Shown: positions 36,757 to 44,730 of the stretch, in pieces
How positions within the stretch are numbered: the stretch's first letter is position 1
Layout of the letters: each line of letters starts with the position of its first letter
Source: Calditrichia bacterium
Lineage (GTDB): Bacteria > Calditrichota > Calditrichia > RBG-13-44-9 > J075
Length of the DNA: 64,000 nt
Assembly: GCA_020635015.1 (NCBI GenBank)
Contig: JACKAP010000012.1
Location: 62,001-126,000 of the forward strand
Direction: 5' to 3'
Translations under genes and position numbers: made by a program
The notes under the pieces: model-generated
Told to the model about the DNA's origin: nothing
Database searches by the model: none
Seen by the model: the letters and a program-made list of their open reading frames with translations, nothing else

Positions 36757-37283
36757 CCGCCCGGCGGGTCGGCAGTGGTCTCGTCGATGTCATGCATGTC
36801 CAGCACCGGGCTGTTGACCCAAACACTGTGCCAGTCCCGGCTCTGAAATGCCAGGAAATGGTGGGTGGAGATTTCGTCCAGCATTCGTTTATCGGGAAAA
36901 TCGCTCAGACCCAGGCCCGCCTTGCTCCAGCCGCCGCCGGTGATCCATCTGCCGGGCGGCGTGGCTTCCACCGCCGTCCGGATCGCCGCCAGGGCTTCGT
37001 CAATGGTCGCACAGCCGGTAAAATCGATCTGCAGTTTGCGGGTCGCATAACCGGAGAGGTGGGTGTGGGCATCGGTCAATGCCGGCAGCAGCCAGCGCTT
37101 CCCGGCATCGATCCGCTCCGTTTCCGGGCCGGCCAGGCTCAGGATGTCCGCATCGCTGCCCAGCGCCAGGATGCGGTTGCTCCCGACCGCCAGGGCGCTG
37201 GCCGCCAACGCCCGGCCGCTGGCTGGATCGAATATCCGGCTGTTATACAAAATTAGATGAGGTTTGGAATGTAATGGCATCAT
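36441..37283 (-). CDS. YtcJ-like amidohydrolase, N-terminal part (frameshifted)
   Basis: Metal-dependent amidohydrolase superfamily. Correct sequence runs from the start to about 36706: HLILYNSRIFDPASGRALAASALAVGSNRILALGSDAD, then DAHTHLSGYATRKLQIDFTGC with the first metal ligands H-x-H. Residues after QEK are out of frame. Family members hydrolyse diverse amides; the substrate is unknown. The start is uncertain among ATGs at 37295, 37283 and 37280. Confidence 0.85.
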   Translation of the reverse strand: MMPLHSKPHLILYNSRIFDPASGRALAASALAVGSNRILALGSDADILSLAGPETERIDAGKRWLLPALTDAHTHLSGYATRKLQIDFTGCATIDEALAAIRTAVEATPPGRWITGGGWSKAGLGLSDFPDKRMLDEISTHHFLAFQSRDWHSVWVNSPVLDMHDIDETTADPPGGWILRYPDRREPSGVLQEKPASKSSRVSLPPHLKKSILPCWKPSGSSTAWGSRPRTVWKRPTILPITSNSTTRGSWGCASSGIFPTSILRKARPRGITPVWAIIF

Positions 37284-37384
37284 GAATAAATCCATCCAAA
37301 AATCAATATGGCACTACCTGAATATATCGAAAACCCGTCTTCCTTACAACCGAATATCATATAAAAAACGCACATACTGAGTGT

Positions 37385-37410
37385 AAAAAAAACCCCGCTC
37401 AAGGCGGGGC
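37385..37410 (-). terminator. Rho-independent terminator of rpoZ
   Basis: On the minus strand CCCCGC-CTTGA-GCGGGG is followed by TTTTTTTT, 31 bases beyond the omega-subunit stop. Confidence 0.92.
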
Positions 37411-37440
37411 TTCACAAAACAAATCCGGTGCAGCAGGAAA

Positions 37441-37737
37441 TCAGCGGCGCAGGGTCTCGTAATGAAACTCCAGTTTTTCCGCTTTATACTCTTCCATGGC
37501 ATGATTGATGGGATTTTCTTCGTTGTCTGCGACGTTTTTGATCTCTTTTTCCTCTTCTTCATGCAGAAAATCATCATCAAAACCGCCTTCCAACTCTTCC
37601 AGGATTTGGTGGTCACGTTTCTTCTGATAATATTCTTCATTGATCTGGCGAGCACGTTTGGCAACGACCATTACCACTTCGTACAAATTATCGGCCGTAT
37701 CTAACATGCCTTCGATATCTTGAGTTTTAGCCGGCAT
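37441..37737 (-). CDS. rpoZ: RNA polymerase omega (Rpb6-like) subunit
   Basis: 98 aa from the ATG at 37737 (AAGGAGAT upstream). DTADNLYEVVMVVAKRARQINEE is the Rpb6/omega core (NLYE...AKRARQIN). The C-terminal half is acidic (DDDFLHEEEEKEI) and ends EYKAEKLEFHYETLRR, as in FCB-group omega proteins. It stabilises the beta' subunit. It is preceded by the zinc-ribbon/TPR gene 93 bases away on the same strand. Confidence 0.85.
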   Translation of the reverse strand: MPAKTQDIEGMLDTADNLYEVVMVVAKRARQINEEYYQKKRDHQILEELEGGFDDDFLHEEEEKEIKNVADNEENPINHAMEEYKAEKLEFHYETLRR

Positions 37738-37829
37738 TGGGATCTCCTTTATCTTTCCCTTCAAAAATTGAACTGCAAATCTACACAATATTTTCCCGGA
37801 AATCAAACTTCATTTATCGAAAGCCTGAT

Positions 37830-38951
37830 TTAGTTGGAGGATTCCCGCTCTACATTCAGCAGATCATGGATCTTACTCATCACTTCAGTATCATTCGGCG
37901 TAAATACCAGGATATTGCGATAGGCGCTGATGGCACTTTCATAATCGCGGTTGCGCAGAGCAGCCTCCGCTTCCTGCTCGAAAGCGGCAATTACTTTCGC
38001 CTGAAGGGTCAGGGCCGGATCATTCGCCGGATCGATTTTAAGCACTTGTTCCAGGTAGAAATTGACATTATCCTCAGCCGGTTCGACGTATTGCTGTTTC
38101 TGAAAGGCAATATTGGCTTTCAGCATCCAATCCTTGAACGCTTCCTGATGTTCCTCCAGATCAACCGCCGCCCCGGTATTTTGCAACTGGCGGATCTGTT
38201 TGATCTTGCGATTCACCATCGGGGTAAGGGCGTCGTTAGGATATTCCTCGACAAATTGATGGTAAGTAGCCAGCGCCGCCGCGTAATCCTGCTGATGGAA
38301 ATACTTTTCCGCTTCCGAATACAGCGCAGTGGGGGAAGTCGACTGATTCATGGCAAAATAGGCCACCCCCAGGGCAACCAGCACCAGCACCGACAGCAGC
38401 CCGATGATCATGCCCTTGTTGCTTTTCCGGGCGGCGGGGGGGGTATAATAATAGTTTTGTGAAGCGTCATCCTGATAATAATCCGGCTCCGGCTCCGCCT
38501 CAATATCCTCATATTCATAGGACGGCTGCTGAAAATCATCGCCGCGGTAGTCGGCGTCATCCATGGCTTCCTCCGCCGGCTGATCTTCAAACGTATCCAG
38601 TCCCTGCGCCGATGTTTCATCAGTGGGCAGTACCGGCAGGAAGGCCTCATCGGTTTCATCTTCAGCATCGGAAGCCAGGGCAAGGCGAGTCTCGCTGTTG
38701 GGATCGGTCGAAGTCGAATGCTGTTCCAATTGCAGCATCCCGTTGATCCGGCGGTTTTTGGCCTCTTGTGCTTCCCGGGCTTTACGCCTGGCTTCATCCT
38801 CGGCCTGCTGCGCCGCCAGCACACTTTCCGAGACTTTCTTGATCGTCACAAAGTCAATCCCGTGAGTGGGGCAAATATTGCTGTTGATGCTTTTGTCGCA
38901 CAACTGGCAGAAGAACGTTAACCGCTCGGTTTTTTTCTTGGTTGCACTCAT
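37830..38951 (-). CDS. Zinc-ribbon, transmembrane, TPR-like protein
   Basis: 373 aa. Order: a small Cys motif (FFCQLCDKSINSNICPTHG, residues 14-32), a charged coiled coil (AAQQAEDEARRKAREAQEAKNRR), a long acidic, Tyr-rich linker (residues 90-170), one transmembrane helix (about 181-202, MIIGLLSVLVLVALGVAYFAM) and a C-terminal TPR-like helical array (LYSEAEKYFHQQDYAAALATYHQFVEEYPND, ALRNRDYESAISAYRNILVFTPND). With the helix as anchor, the zinc end faces the cytoplasm and the TPR end the periplasm. I infer a scaffold role; no family name is certain. Confidence 0.75.
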   Translation of the reverse strand: MSATKKKTERLTFFCQLCDKSINSNICPTHGIDFVTIKKVSESVLAAQQAEDEARRKAREAQEAKNRRINGMLQLEQHSTSTDPNSETRLALASDAEDETDEAFLPVLPTDETSAQGLDTFEDQPAEEAMDDADYRGDDFQQPSYEYEDIEAEPEPDYYQDDASQNYYYTPPAARKSNKGMIIGLLSVLVLVALGVAYFAMNQSTSPTALYSEAEKYFHQQDYAAALATYHQFVEEYPNDALTPMVNRKIKQIRQLQNTGAAVDLEEHQEAFKDWMLKANIAFQKQQYVEPAEDNVNFYLEQVLKIDPANDPALTLQAKVIAAFEQEAEAALRNRDYESAISAYRNILVFTPNDTEVMSKIHDLLNVERESSN

Positions 38952-39202
38952 AATCTGTTGCTCTCCTAAAATCGCTTTGAAACCATGCTAAGACTTAACC
39001 CTAAATAAGCTATCCATTATAATTAGTCTTTTCCCGGCTCGTTAGGTTGTGTTCTAAAACAAATAAGCCGGAAGGATGTTTTTGATTGAACTCCGGCTAT
39101 GGTATGACGTAAAAAGGATGTATACCGCCAAATTCTAAATGGGTGATTGATTTTCGGGAATATCGGCTTATTTTTCCATTAGAGATAAGCAGGAGGTCGA
39201 CC

Positions 39203-39616
39203 ATGAAAATATTTAAAACGATACCGCTTTTTGGGCTGATGCTGGTGGCCTACACCCTGATACTCGCCGGTTTTTATTACAATAACCCCAGCGCGCATCC
39301 GATGGATCACGTTATCGCCAACATCGTGCTCCCCTCCCACCAAGCCTGGACCCTGCGGGTGGGGGATGCGGTCGTCTTGTTTGGACTGATCCTCCTCTTC
39401 GTGGAAATTCTGAAATCGACCAACGCATCGGACACCACGGTGATCGAGCATGTACTGTCTACATTCGTGTTCATTTTTTATATGATCGCTTTTCTGCTCG
39501 CCCCGATGGTGGCAAATTCGACTTTCCTGATCCTGACCATGATGTCGCTGATCGACGTGATCGCCGGTTTCACCATCACCATCAATACTGCGCGGCGGGA
39601 TTTCACGGTGGGGTAA
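39203..39616 (+). CDS. Small four-helix membrane protein
   Basis: 137 aa from the ATG at 39203 (AGGAGGT upstream). Four hydrophobic helices: TIPLFGLMLVAYTLILAGF, AVVLFGLILLFVEIL, VLSTFVFIFYMIAFLLAP and FLILTMMSLIDVIAGFTI. A conserved-looking HQAWTLRVGDAVVL segment follows the first loop. No family recognised and no operon partner. Confidence 0.7.
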   Translation: MKIFKTIPLFGLMLVAYTLILAGFYYNNPSAHPMDHVIANIVLPSHQAWTLRVGDAVVLFGLILLFVEILKSTNASDTTVIEHVLSTFVFIFYMIAFLLAPMVANSTFLILTMMSLIDVIAGFTITINTARRDFTVG

Positions 39617-39924
39617 GGATGAAGGGTGAAGGATGAAGGATAAAGGATGAAGGATGAAGGATGAAGATGCTGGATACTGGATAATAAAAAAACGCTCATA
39701 CTGAGGACTGTGTAATGCGGAGCACTTTTGCATGGGGCATGGGGCATGGTGTATTACAGTGCGGGTGTCGGAACCTGCGCTTGCACATGACGGCGCCATG
39801 CACCATGCCCTTTGCCCCATGCGATAAAACGTTACACGGTGCTCAGTATGAGCGTAAAAATAAATACTTGCTCTGGTGCAAAAGTTGGATTCCTTTCAGC
39901 ATCCAGCATCCAGCATCCAGCATT
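39617..39924. repeat. Onion-like nested inverted element
   Basis: From outside in: a GGATGAAGGATGAAGGATAA run (left only), ATGCTGGATACTGG with CCAGCATCCAGCAT, CGCTCATACTGAG (39693-39705) with CTCAGTATGAGCG (39842-39854), GTGTAATGCGG with CGTTACACGG-like, GCATGGGGCATGGGGCATGG with CCATGCCCTTTGCCCCATGC, and a GCGGGTGTCGGAACCTGCGC centre. At least four different word families pair in concentric order. This explains the whole gap before thrC. Confidence 0.8.
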
Positions 39925-39966
39925 AATTGAGCATTGCGCATTTACCATTAAGCATTGGAAATTACC

Positions 39967-41202
39967 ATGATTCTAAAATGCGTCACCTGCGGCCGGGAGT
40001 ATGATCCGGCGGAACTCGATTACACCTGCCCGGATTGTGGGCCGATTGCCGGCACCTGTGAGGTGCGATATGATTACGAGCAGATCTCGCGTCGGTTTTC
40101 CCGGGAAACCCTGCAGCGCAATCCCGATCCCACCCATTGGCGCTACCTTCCCCTGCTGCCGGTTTTGCAGCCGGCGCACATCCAGCCGCTGGCCGTCGGA
40201 GGCACTCCCCTCTACCGTGCCCGGCAGTTGGAGCAGTCCTGGGATATCGGACAAATCTGGGTCAAAGACGACGGGCGCAATCCCACAGCCTCCCTGAAAG
40301 ACCGCGCCTCCTCCCTGGCGGTGGTAAAAGCCCTGGAGAAAGGCGCCACCGCGGTAACTGCTGCCTCTACCGGCAACGCCGCCTCTTCCTGGTCGGCGTT
40401 TACCGCCCTGGCCGGTCTGCCCAACTACATCTTCGTGCCGGCCGGCGCTCCCCGGGCCAAACTGGCCCAACTGCTGCTCTACGGCGCCACTGTCATCAAG
40501 GTGAACGGCAGTTATGACCAGGCCTTCGACCTCTGCTGCCAGGCCGCCGAGAAGTGGGGATGGTACAATCGCAGCACCGCGATCAACCCCTACCTGGGAG
40601 AAGGCAAAAAAACCGCGGCTTTGGAGCTTTGCGAGCAGCTCGGCTGGGAGGTGCCGGATTATGTGCTGGTGTCGGTTGGCGACGGCTGCATTTTTCAGGG
40701 CATGTGGAAAGGATTTTGCGATTTGCACCGCCTCGGGCTGATCGAGCGGCTGCCGAAGATGATCGGGGTGCAGGCCGCAGGCAGCGCACCGTTGGTGCAG
40801 GCCTGGGAAGCGGGCTGGGAGCGCTGCAAGCCGCTACAGGCCCATACCGTCGCCGACAGCATCTCGGTGGGCATTCCCCGCGATCAGGTCAAGGCACTGC
40901 AGGCGGTGCGGGCTTCCGGCGGACGTTTTATTGCCGTTAGCGATGCGGACATCCTGGAGGCAATCCCGCTGCTGGCCCGCCGGGTGGGGGTATTCGCCGA
41001 ACCGGCCGGCGCTACCGCATTGGCCGGATTGAAGCAACTTGCCGGAAACGGTATCTTCACGGCAAAGGATACGGTGGCGGTGATGGTCACCGGCCACGGC
41101 CTAAAAGATATCGACGGCGCCATGAAGGCGGTCTCCCAAACCCCGCTGGAGATCGAAAACAACCTGGAAGATGTCGCCGCGAAGCTCTCCCTGCCGGTTT
41201 AA
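39967..41202 (+). CDS. thrC: Threonine synthase
   Basis: 411 aa PLP enzyme converting O-phospho-L-homoserine to threonine. The N-terminal zinc ribbon (C5, C8, C21, C24) marks the archaeal/short class. PLP lysine K111 lies in NPTASLKDRASS; STGNAASSWSAF binds the phosphate. GATALAGLKQL near the end is also typical. No hom or thrB is adjacent. A TTG 4 codons upstream (39955) is a less likely start. Confidence 0.92.
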   Translation: MILKCVTCGREYDPAELDYTCPDCGPIAGTCEVRYDYEQISRRFSRETLQRNPDPTHWRYLPLLPVLQPAHIQPLAVGGTPLYRARQLEQSWDIGQIWVKDDGRNPTASLKDRASSLAVVKALEKGATAVTAASTGNAASSWSAFTALAGLPNYIFVPAGAPRAKLAQLLLYGATVIKVNGSYDQAFDLCCQAAEKWGWYNRSTAINPYLGEGKKTAALELCEQLGWEVPDYVLVSVGDGCIFQGMWKGFCDLHRLGLIERLPKMIGVQAAGSAPLVQAWEAGWERCKPLQAHTVADSISVGIPRDQVKALQAVRASGGRFIAVSDADILEAIPLLARRVGVFAEPAGATALAGLKQLAGNGIFTAKDTVAVMVTGHGLKDIDGAMKAVSQTPLEIENNLEDVAAKLSLPV

Positions 41203-41213
41203 ACCCGGGAAGT

Positions 41214-41303
41214 GCAAGGTCGCGTCGCAAAGTCGGCATGGTCGAGTCGCATGGTCGAGTCGCGTGGTCGAGTCGCGGTCGAGTCGCGACTCGACCCTAC
41301 TAC
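41214..41303. repeat. GGTCGAGTCGC words with GAGTCGCGACTC palindrome
   Basis: Several tandem GTCGAGTCGC words lead into GGTCGAGTCGCGACTCGACC. The same palindrome is found inside the DUF4105 coding region (18939-18957) and in degenerate form at 19328-19347. Confidence 0.7.
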
Positions 41304-41322
41304 GTGCGCAATCCTATTAATG

Positions 41323-41416
41323 AATGGGCCAGCCGGTAGGCGGGTTGATGGCAGCAAGGTCTTCATCGCTTCGCACGCCCTTCCCCGCCATCAACCCGCC
41401 TACCGGCTGGCCCATT
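41323..41416. repeat. 30-bp perfect inverted repeat
   Basis: AATGGGCCAGCCGGTAGGCG (start of the left arm, 41323-41352) is exactly complementary to the right arm (41387-41416, ending CGCCTACCGGCTGGCCCATT), with a 34-base loop. No T-run follows. The rest of the gap to fliW (41417-41634) has some GC-rich pairing but no structure I can name. Confidence 0.85.
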
Positions 41417-41634
41417 TAAAATTTAATTCCAGAAATTAAATTTTTGACGTCCACCTCATTTCCTCCGGGCAATCTTCCCGATATTGGGGCAAGATTTTTA
41501 AAATGCCTTCGTATCAAGGGATTGAACCATCGAAGGCCGCATCACCCCATTGCCGGCAGGAAGCCGCTTGGAGAGGCGCATGCTAATTAGTACGGGATTC
41601 CGGATGTTAAGCAGACTTTCAAGCGGAGAAAAAA

Positions 41635-42051
41635 ATGAATGTATTGTTAAGGCAATTAGGTGAAAAATCATTCCGGCAGGATCTTTCGTTCCTTTTTTCA
41701 GGGGGCATTATCGGCTTCGAGCACTGCCCGCGTTTCCTGCTGGTGGAAGATGAAGCACATGATCCTTTCCGATGGCTGGTGTCGCTGGATCAATCAGGTT
41801 TACGGTTTCCAGTATTGAATCCATTGACGGTGATGCCGGAATTTATCCGCGAGCTGCCCGGGCATCTGGTAGAACGCCTGTTCTCATCGGACCACATGAT
41901 CGATATCTTTTGTATTGCAACCATTGACGGAGAGACGAGGAAAGTTACCATCAACCTGAAGAGCCCGGTCTTAATCGATTACCGGGCCCGGATGGGCGAA
42001 CAAGTGATCCTGCCTTCGGAGCACTTGTCGGTCGCCTACCCGCTTATTTAA
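41635..42051 (+). CDS. fliW: Flagellar assembly factor FliW
   Basis: 138 aa. GGIIGFEHCPRFLLVEDE, DPFRWLVSLDQSGLRFPVLNP and the end ARMGEQVILPSEHLSVAYPLI follow the FliW pattern. FliW binds CsrA and flagellin and couples flagellin translation to filament assembly. No csrA, fliC or other flagellar structural gene is in the window. GGAG lies about 8 bases before the ATG. It leads a small-gene cluster with a sigma-like and a FlgM-like ORF. Confidence 0.8.
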   Translation: MNVLLRQLGEKSFRQDLSFLFSGGIIGFEHCPRFLLVEDEAHDPFRWLVSLDQSGLRFPVLNPLTVMPEFIRELPGHLVERLFSSDHMIDIFCIATIDGETRKVTINLKSPVLIDYRARMGEQVILPSEHLSVAYPLI

Positions 42052-42087
42052 GCATTTTAGTATGGTACACTCGCAAGGGGAACTCAA

Positions 42088-42354
42088 ATGCCGTCTCAGC
42101 AAAATCGAACCGCTGCTGCTGCCGAAACCGGTATATCAGCAACGCATCTCAAACAGCTATCGCCACGGGAACGATTGATCGCCAGCCTGCTGTTTTACGA
42201 AAAATTGACTGTTCCGGAAACTGCCTCAATACTGCAGCTTCCGGAAGAAGCCGTACGCCTGCTGCTGATGCAAATTCTCTCCCGATTGGCGGATAGCGCT
42301 ACTGCCGCCAATCAGCCGCAAAACCGGCCCAGACCATCCGAAATCATCCGCTGA
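42088..42354 (+). CDS. Small protein with sigma-70 region-4-like HTH
   Basis: 88 aa, AAGGGGA upstream. Residues 22-66 (LKQLSPRERLIASLLFYEKLTVPETASILQLPEEAVRLLLMQIL) have the form of a sigma-70 region 4 helix-turn-helix, but regions 1-3 are absent, so it is not a sigma factor by itself. It might be an orphan DNA-binding or sigma-decoy protein. It starts 36 bases after fliW, in the same direction. Confidence 0.6.
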   Translation: MPSQQNRTAAAAETGISATHLKQLSPRERLIASLLFYEKLTVPETASILQLPEEAVRLLLMQILSRLADSATAANQPQNRPRPSEIIR

Positions 42355-42619
42355 TCCCATCATTTTCAGGCATGGTGCAGCCCGCTTCCCCGCCGTTCAA
42401 AAAACCATTTCCGGATATGTGACCACCTGCACATTTGATTCCAGACGGGAAAAGATTTAAAAAATTGCCTAAAGTAGACCGGCAAGTTCTCGATATTATA
42501 ATTACGGAATTACGAATGACACGACAGCATTCATATTCCGGATTGGAATGAAGTTCGTCGTTCGGAGAGTGGCATAATTCGATAACTCTGGAGATACGCT
42601 TAGCGTATATGGGATCAAG

Positions 42620-42868
42620 ATGAGCAAACATAAGAAAACGCCAGGCGATACGGATTCCGAGAGGGAAAAATTAAACAAGGCTGATAAAGTGAAACCATCA
42701 TCGCAAATAGGATCCTCGCTTTCTGAGGAACGTCTGGAATTGATCCGGCAGCGGATCACCGATAACTTTTACGATCAGGACATCATTCTGCAGGAAATTG
42801 CCAGCCAGATTATGCGCAGCAAGGAGTGGCTGGATTTTATCAACGGCTCCCGCTTTCAGAAAAAATAA
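42620..42868 (+). CDS. Small FlgM-like protein (putative anti-sigma factor)
   Basis: 82 aa, with a disordered, charged N-terminal half and a C-terminal segment LSEERLELIRQRITDNFYDQDIILQEIASQIMRS. This resembles the FlgM pattern (R-x-x-x-I/L-x-x-x-I-x-x-G-x-Y-x-x-D...I-A). The similarity is from pattern memory only. FlgM holds sigma-28 inactive until the flagellar hook is finished. Placement after fliW supports the idea. Confidence 0.5.
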   Translation: MSKHKKTPGDTDSEREKLNKADKVKPSSQIGSSLSEERLELIRQRITDNFYDQDIILQEIASQIMRSKEWLDFINGSRFQKK

Positions 42869-42920
42869 CCCGCCGGCATGCCGAAGCCCTTACTATATAA
42901 GGGAGAATCGATCTTTTCGC

Positions 42921-42949
42921 TTGACATTACAGTTTATATTTCGGATATT
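42921..42949 (+). promoter_or_regulatory. Promoter of the HU gene
   Basis: TTGACA (42921-42926), a 17-bp spacer and GATATT (42944-42949), about 46 bases before the start codon. Confidence 0.6.
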
Positions 42950-42995
42950 TTTGCGCCTACTAATTAACTACCTTAATTCTAACAGGAGGTTCAAA

Positions 42996-43268
42996 ATGAA
43001 TCGTAAGGAATTAGTCGATGCCATAGCCGGGAAAGCCGGGCTGAGCAAAAAAGATGCTGAAAGTTTTTTGAATGGCTTTATTGGTGCAGTGACCACAGAA
43101 CTGAAAAAGGGCGGTTCTGTTAACCTGGTCGGTTTTGGCAGCTTTAAGGTAACGACCCGTGCAGCCCGTGAAGCGCGCAATCCCCGCACCGGCGAGAAGC
43201 TGCATATTCCCAAACGTAATGTGCCCTCGTTCAAACCGGGCAAAGATCTTAAAGAATCGATCAACTGA
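42996..43268 (+). CDS. hup: DNA-binding protein HU
   Basis: 90 aa. MNRKELVDAIAGKAGLSKKDAE, GFGSFKVTTRAAREARNPRTGEKLHIP (the DNA-binding arm with the intercalating Pro region) and FKPGKDLKESIN are classic HU/IHF features. AGGAGG lies 6 bases upstream of the ATG. Own promoter and terminator. It compacts and bends DNA, including cruciform structures. Confidence 0.95.
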   Translation: MNRKELVDAIAGKAGLSKKDAESFLNGFIGAVTTELKKGGSVNLVGFGSFKVTTRAAREARNPRTGEKLHIPKRNVPSFKPGKDLKESIN

Positions 43269-43342
43269 TTTTAGGGCTGTGAGAAAGCATGGCTGTTCTG
43301 ATCTAGGCAATTAGACCGGCCGCTTAATTACACAAATTTATT

Positions 43343-43392
43343 ATAACCTGTTCTCAACCGCATTGGCCGGCACGAGGACAGGTTATTTTTTT
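43343..43392 (+). terminator. Rho-independent terminator of HU
   Basis: ATAACCTGTTCTC pairs with GAGGACAGGTTAT (one mismatch) around an 18-base loop, followed by TTTTTTT. The remainder of 43269-43585 shows no gene. Confidence 0.8.
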
Positions 43393-43585
43393 GCTATGGG
43401 GCTGAGGGAAAGTATGGCGGAATTCTCCGCATTACAAAGTCATCTGCATGAGCGTTTGTTTACATGGCCATATAATTCGTACCGCTTTTTTTTAGTTAGC
43501 GTTCAGGAAATCATATTAATAACCGATAGTTGAAAAATACAGCGCGGGATTTATGATGAACTCAACAGCGGTGATGTGAAAAGGT

Positions 43586-44473
43586 ATGATGCAAAATCTT
43601 GAAAAACTGATCGAAGTATTTCTTGGGGAGCTGACCCATGCCGATGGCGCAGTCGCGTTCGACAGCATTACCGCCGCTGCTGATGTTTCCGCCAAACAGT
43701 TGGAATTCAGAATGCTGCTGTCCACCCTGAATCCGGAAGCACAATATCTTATCGATAAATTTGACCAGGACCCGGTTCTGAGCGCTGAGGATCCCCAGGC
43801 GCGTCTGCAGGGGCTGGTCGTTTATGCCAGAACCACCCTGAAGCTGCTCCAGCGTAACATCATCCGCGACCGGGGCACGTTGATCCCCACCCCGGATTTT
43901 TCCATACTAACTGAAAGCATGCCCGGCCTGGCCCTGGTGATTACTGCCCGCTGGAAAGAAGCGCAACGCTGCCAGAATGCCGGCGCTTATCTTTCTACCA
44001 TCATCATGCAGGGAAGCATACTGGAAGCGCTGCTGCTGTCAAGGATGCTGCAGGACACCACCGCGGCCCAGCGCAGCCGCCGGGCCCCCAAAACCCCGGA
44101 TGGGAAAGTGCCGGCGATTCAGGACTGGCAGCTAAACGAACTGCTTGCAGTGGCGATCGATCTGGGCTGGCTGAAATCCGATTTGAGCGATTTTAGTTTT
44201 GCGATTCGTAAATACCGTTACCTGATTCATCCCTGGGGCGAAGTCTCCGCCAAGTTTCCCCTGAATGCGGGCGTTTGTAATGCCTGCTGGAAGGTGTTAG
44301 ATCGCGCGGTGGATGATTTGCTGAAATCGGTGGTTGGTTGTTGGCTTTTGGCCAAGACAGTTTCTCTGCTAATAACCAATGACCAACAACCAATGGCAGT
44401 TTTAACAAGTAGGGAAGAAAGCTTGACCGGTCACAAACCCTCTATAAATAAGCAGCGCCCGGCTGGCGGGTAG
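43586..44473 (+). CDS. HEPN-like hypothetical protein with repeat-derived C-terminus
   Basis: 295 aa. An N-terminal helical part leads to a core (residues about 130-250): YLSTIIMQGSILEALLLSRM, then WQLNELLAVAIDLGWL and FAIRKYRYLIHPWGEV, a layout seen in HEPN/DUF4145-type proteins where R-x-x-x-x-H is the key motif (here RKYRYLIHP). The last 45 residues (GCWLLAKTVSLLITNDQQPM onward) are read from a TTGGTTGTTGG-word repeat and a hairpin, so the original stop was probably near 44330. Function unknown. Confidence 0.6.
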   Translation: MMQNLEKLIEVFLGELTHADGAVAFDSITAAADVSAKQLEFRMLLSTLNPEAQYLIDKFDQDPVLSAEDPQARLQGLVVYARTTLKLLQRNIIRDRGTLIPTPDFSILTESMPGLALVITARWKEAQRCQNAGAYLSTIIMQGSILEALLLSRMLQDTTAAQRSRRAPKTPDGKVPAIQDWQLNELLAVAIDLGWLKSDLSDFSFAIRKYRYLIHPWGEVSAKFPLNAGVCNACWKVLDRAVDDLLKSVVGCWLLAKTVSLLITNDQQPMAVLTSREESLTGHKPSINKQRPAGG

Positions 44474-44481
44474 CCGGGCGC
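44331..44481. repeat. TTGGTTGTTGG inverted words plus a strong stem-loop
   Basis: 44331-44398 has GGTTGGTTGTTGGCTTTTGG facing CCAATGACCAACAACC. At 44455-44481 a perfect 10-bp stem (GCGCCCGGCT / AGCCGGGCGC) has a 7-base loop but no T-run. The word family recurs at 47106-47205. 44482-44730 shows no gene; it holds the non-repeat tail before the patatin gene. Confidence 0.65.
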
Positions 44482-44730
44482 ATGCTATAGGCTTCAGGAG
44501 GTCTCATCCACTAACCAAGCCAATTTGGATATCTGCAAACTCCTTGCCAACCTCCCAACAAAACACGCAAACTCAATCAAAACAATCCATTATAATCACA
44601 CCAACGATTTAACCCATCCATGGCCCAAATCGTACGCACCCACACATCGAAATTGACCCAAGAACAATAAAAACAATTTTTTATTCTAATGGAACAATTC
44701 GACTGGCATGGCACAATTGTACCACCCCTT

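Noticed and set aside
41417..41634. Possible riboswitch or leader RNA before fliW
   Set aside because: The stretch is GC-rich with some pairing (GCCGGCAGGAAGCCGC), but I could match it to no known aptamer consensus.
44690..44730. Sigma-54-like TGGCAC site
   Set aside because: TGGCATGGCACAATTGTACC has no properly spaced TTGC element, and there is no gene downstream on that strand.
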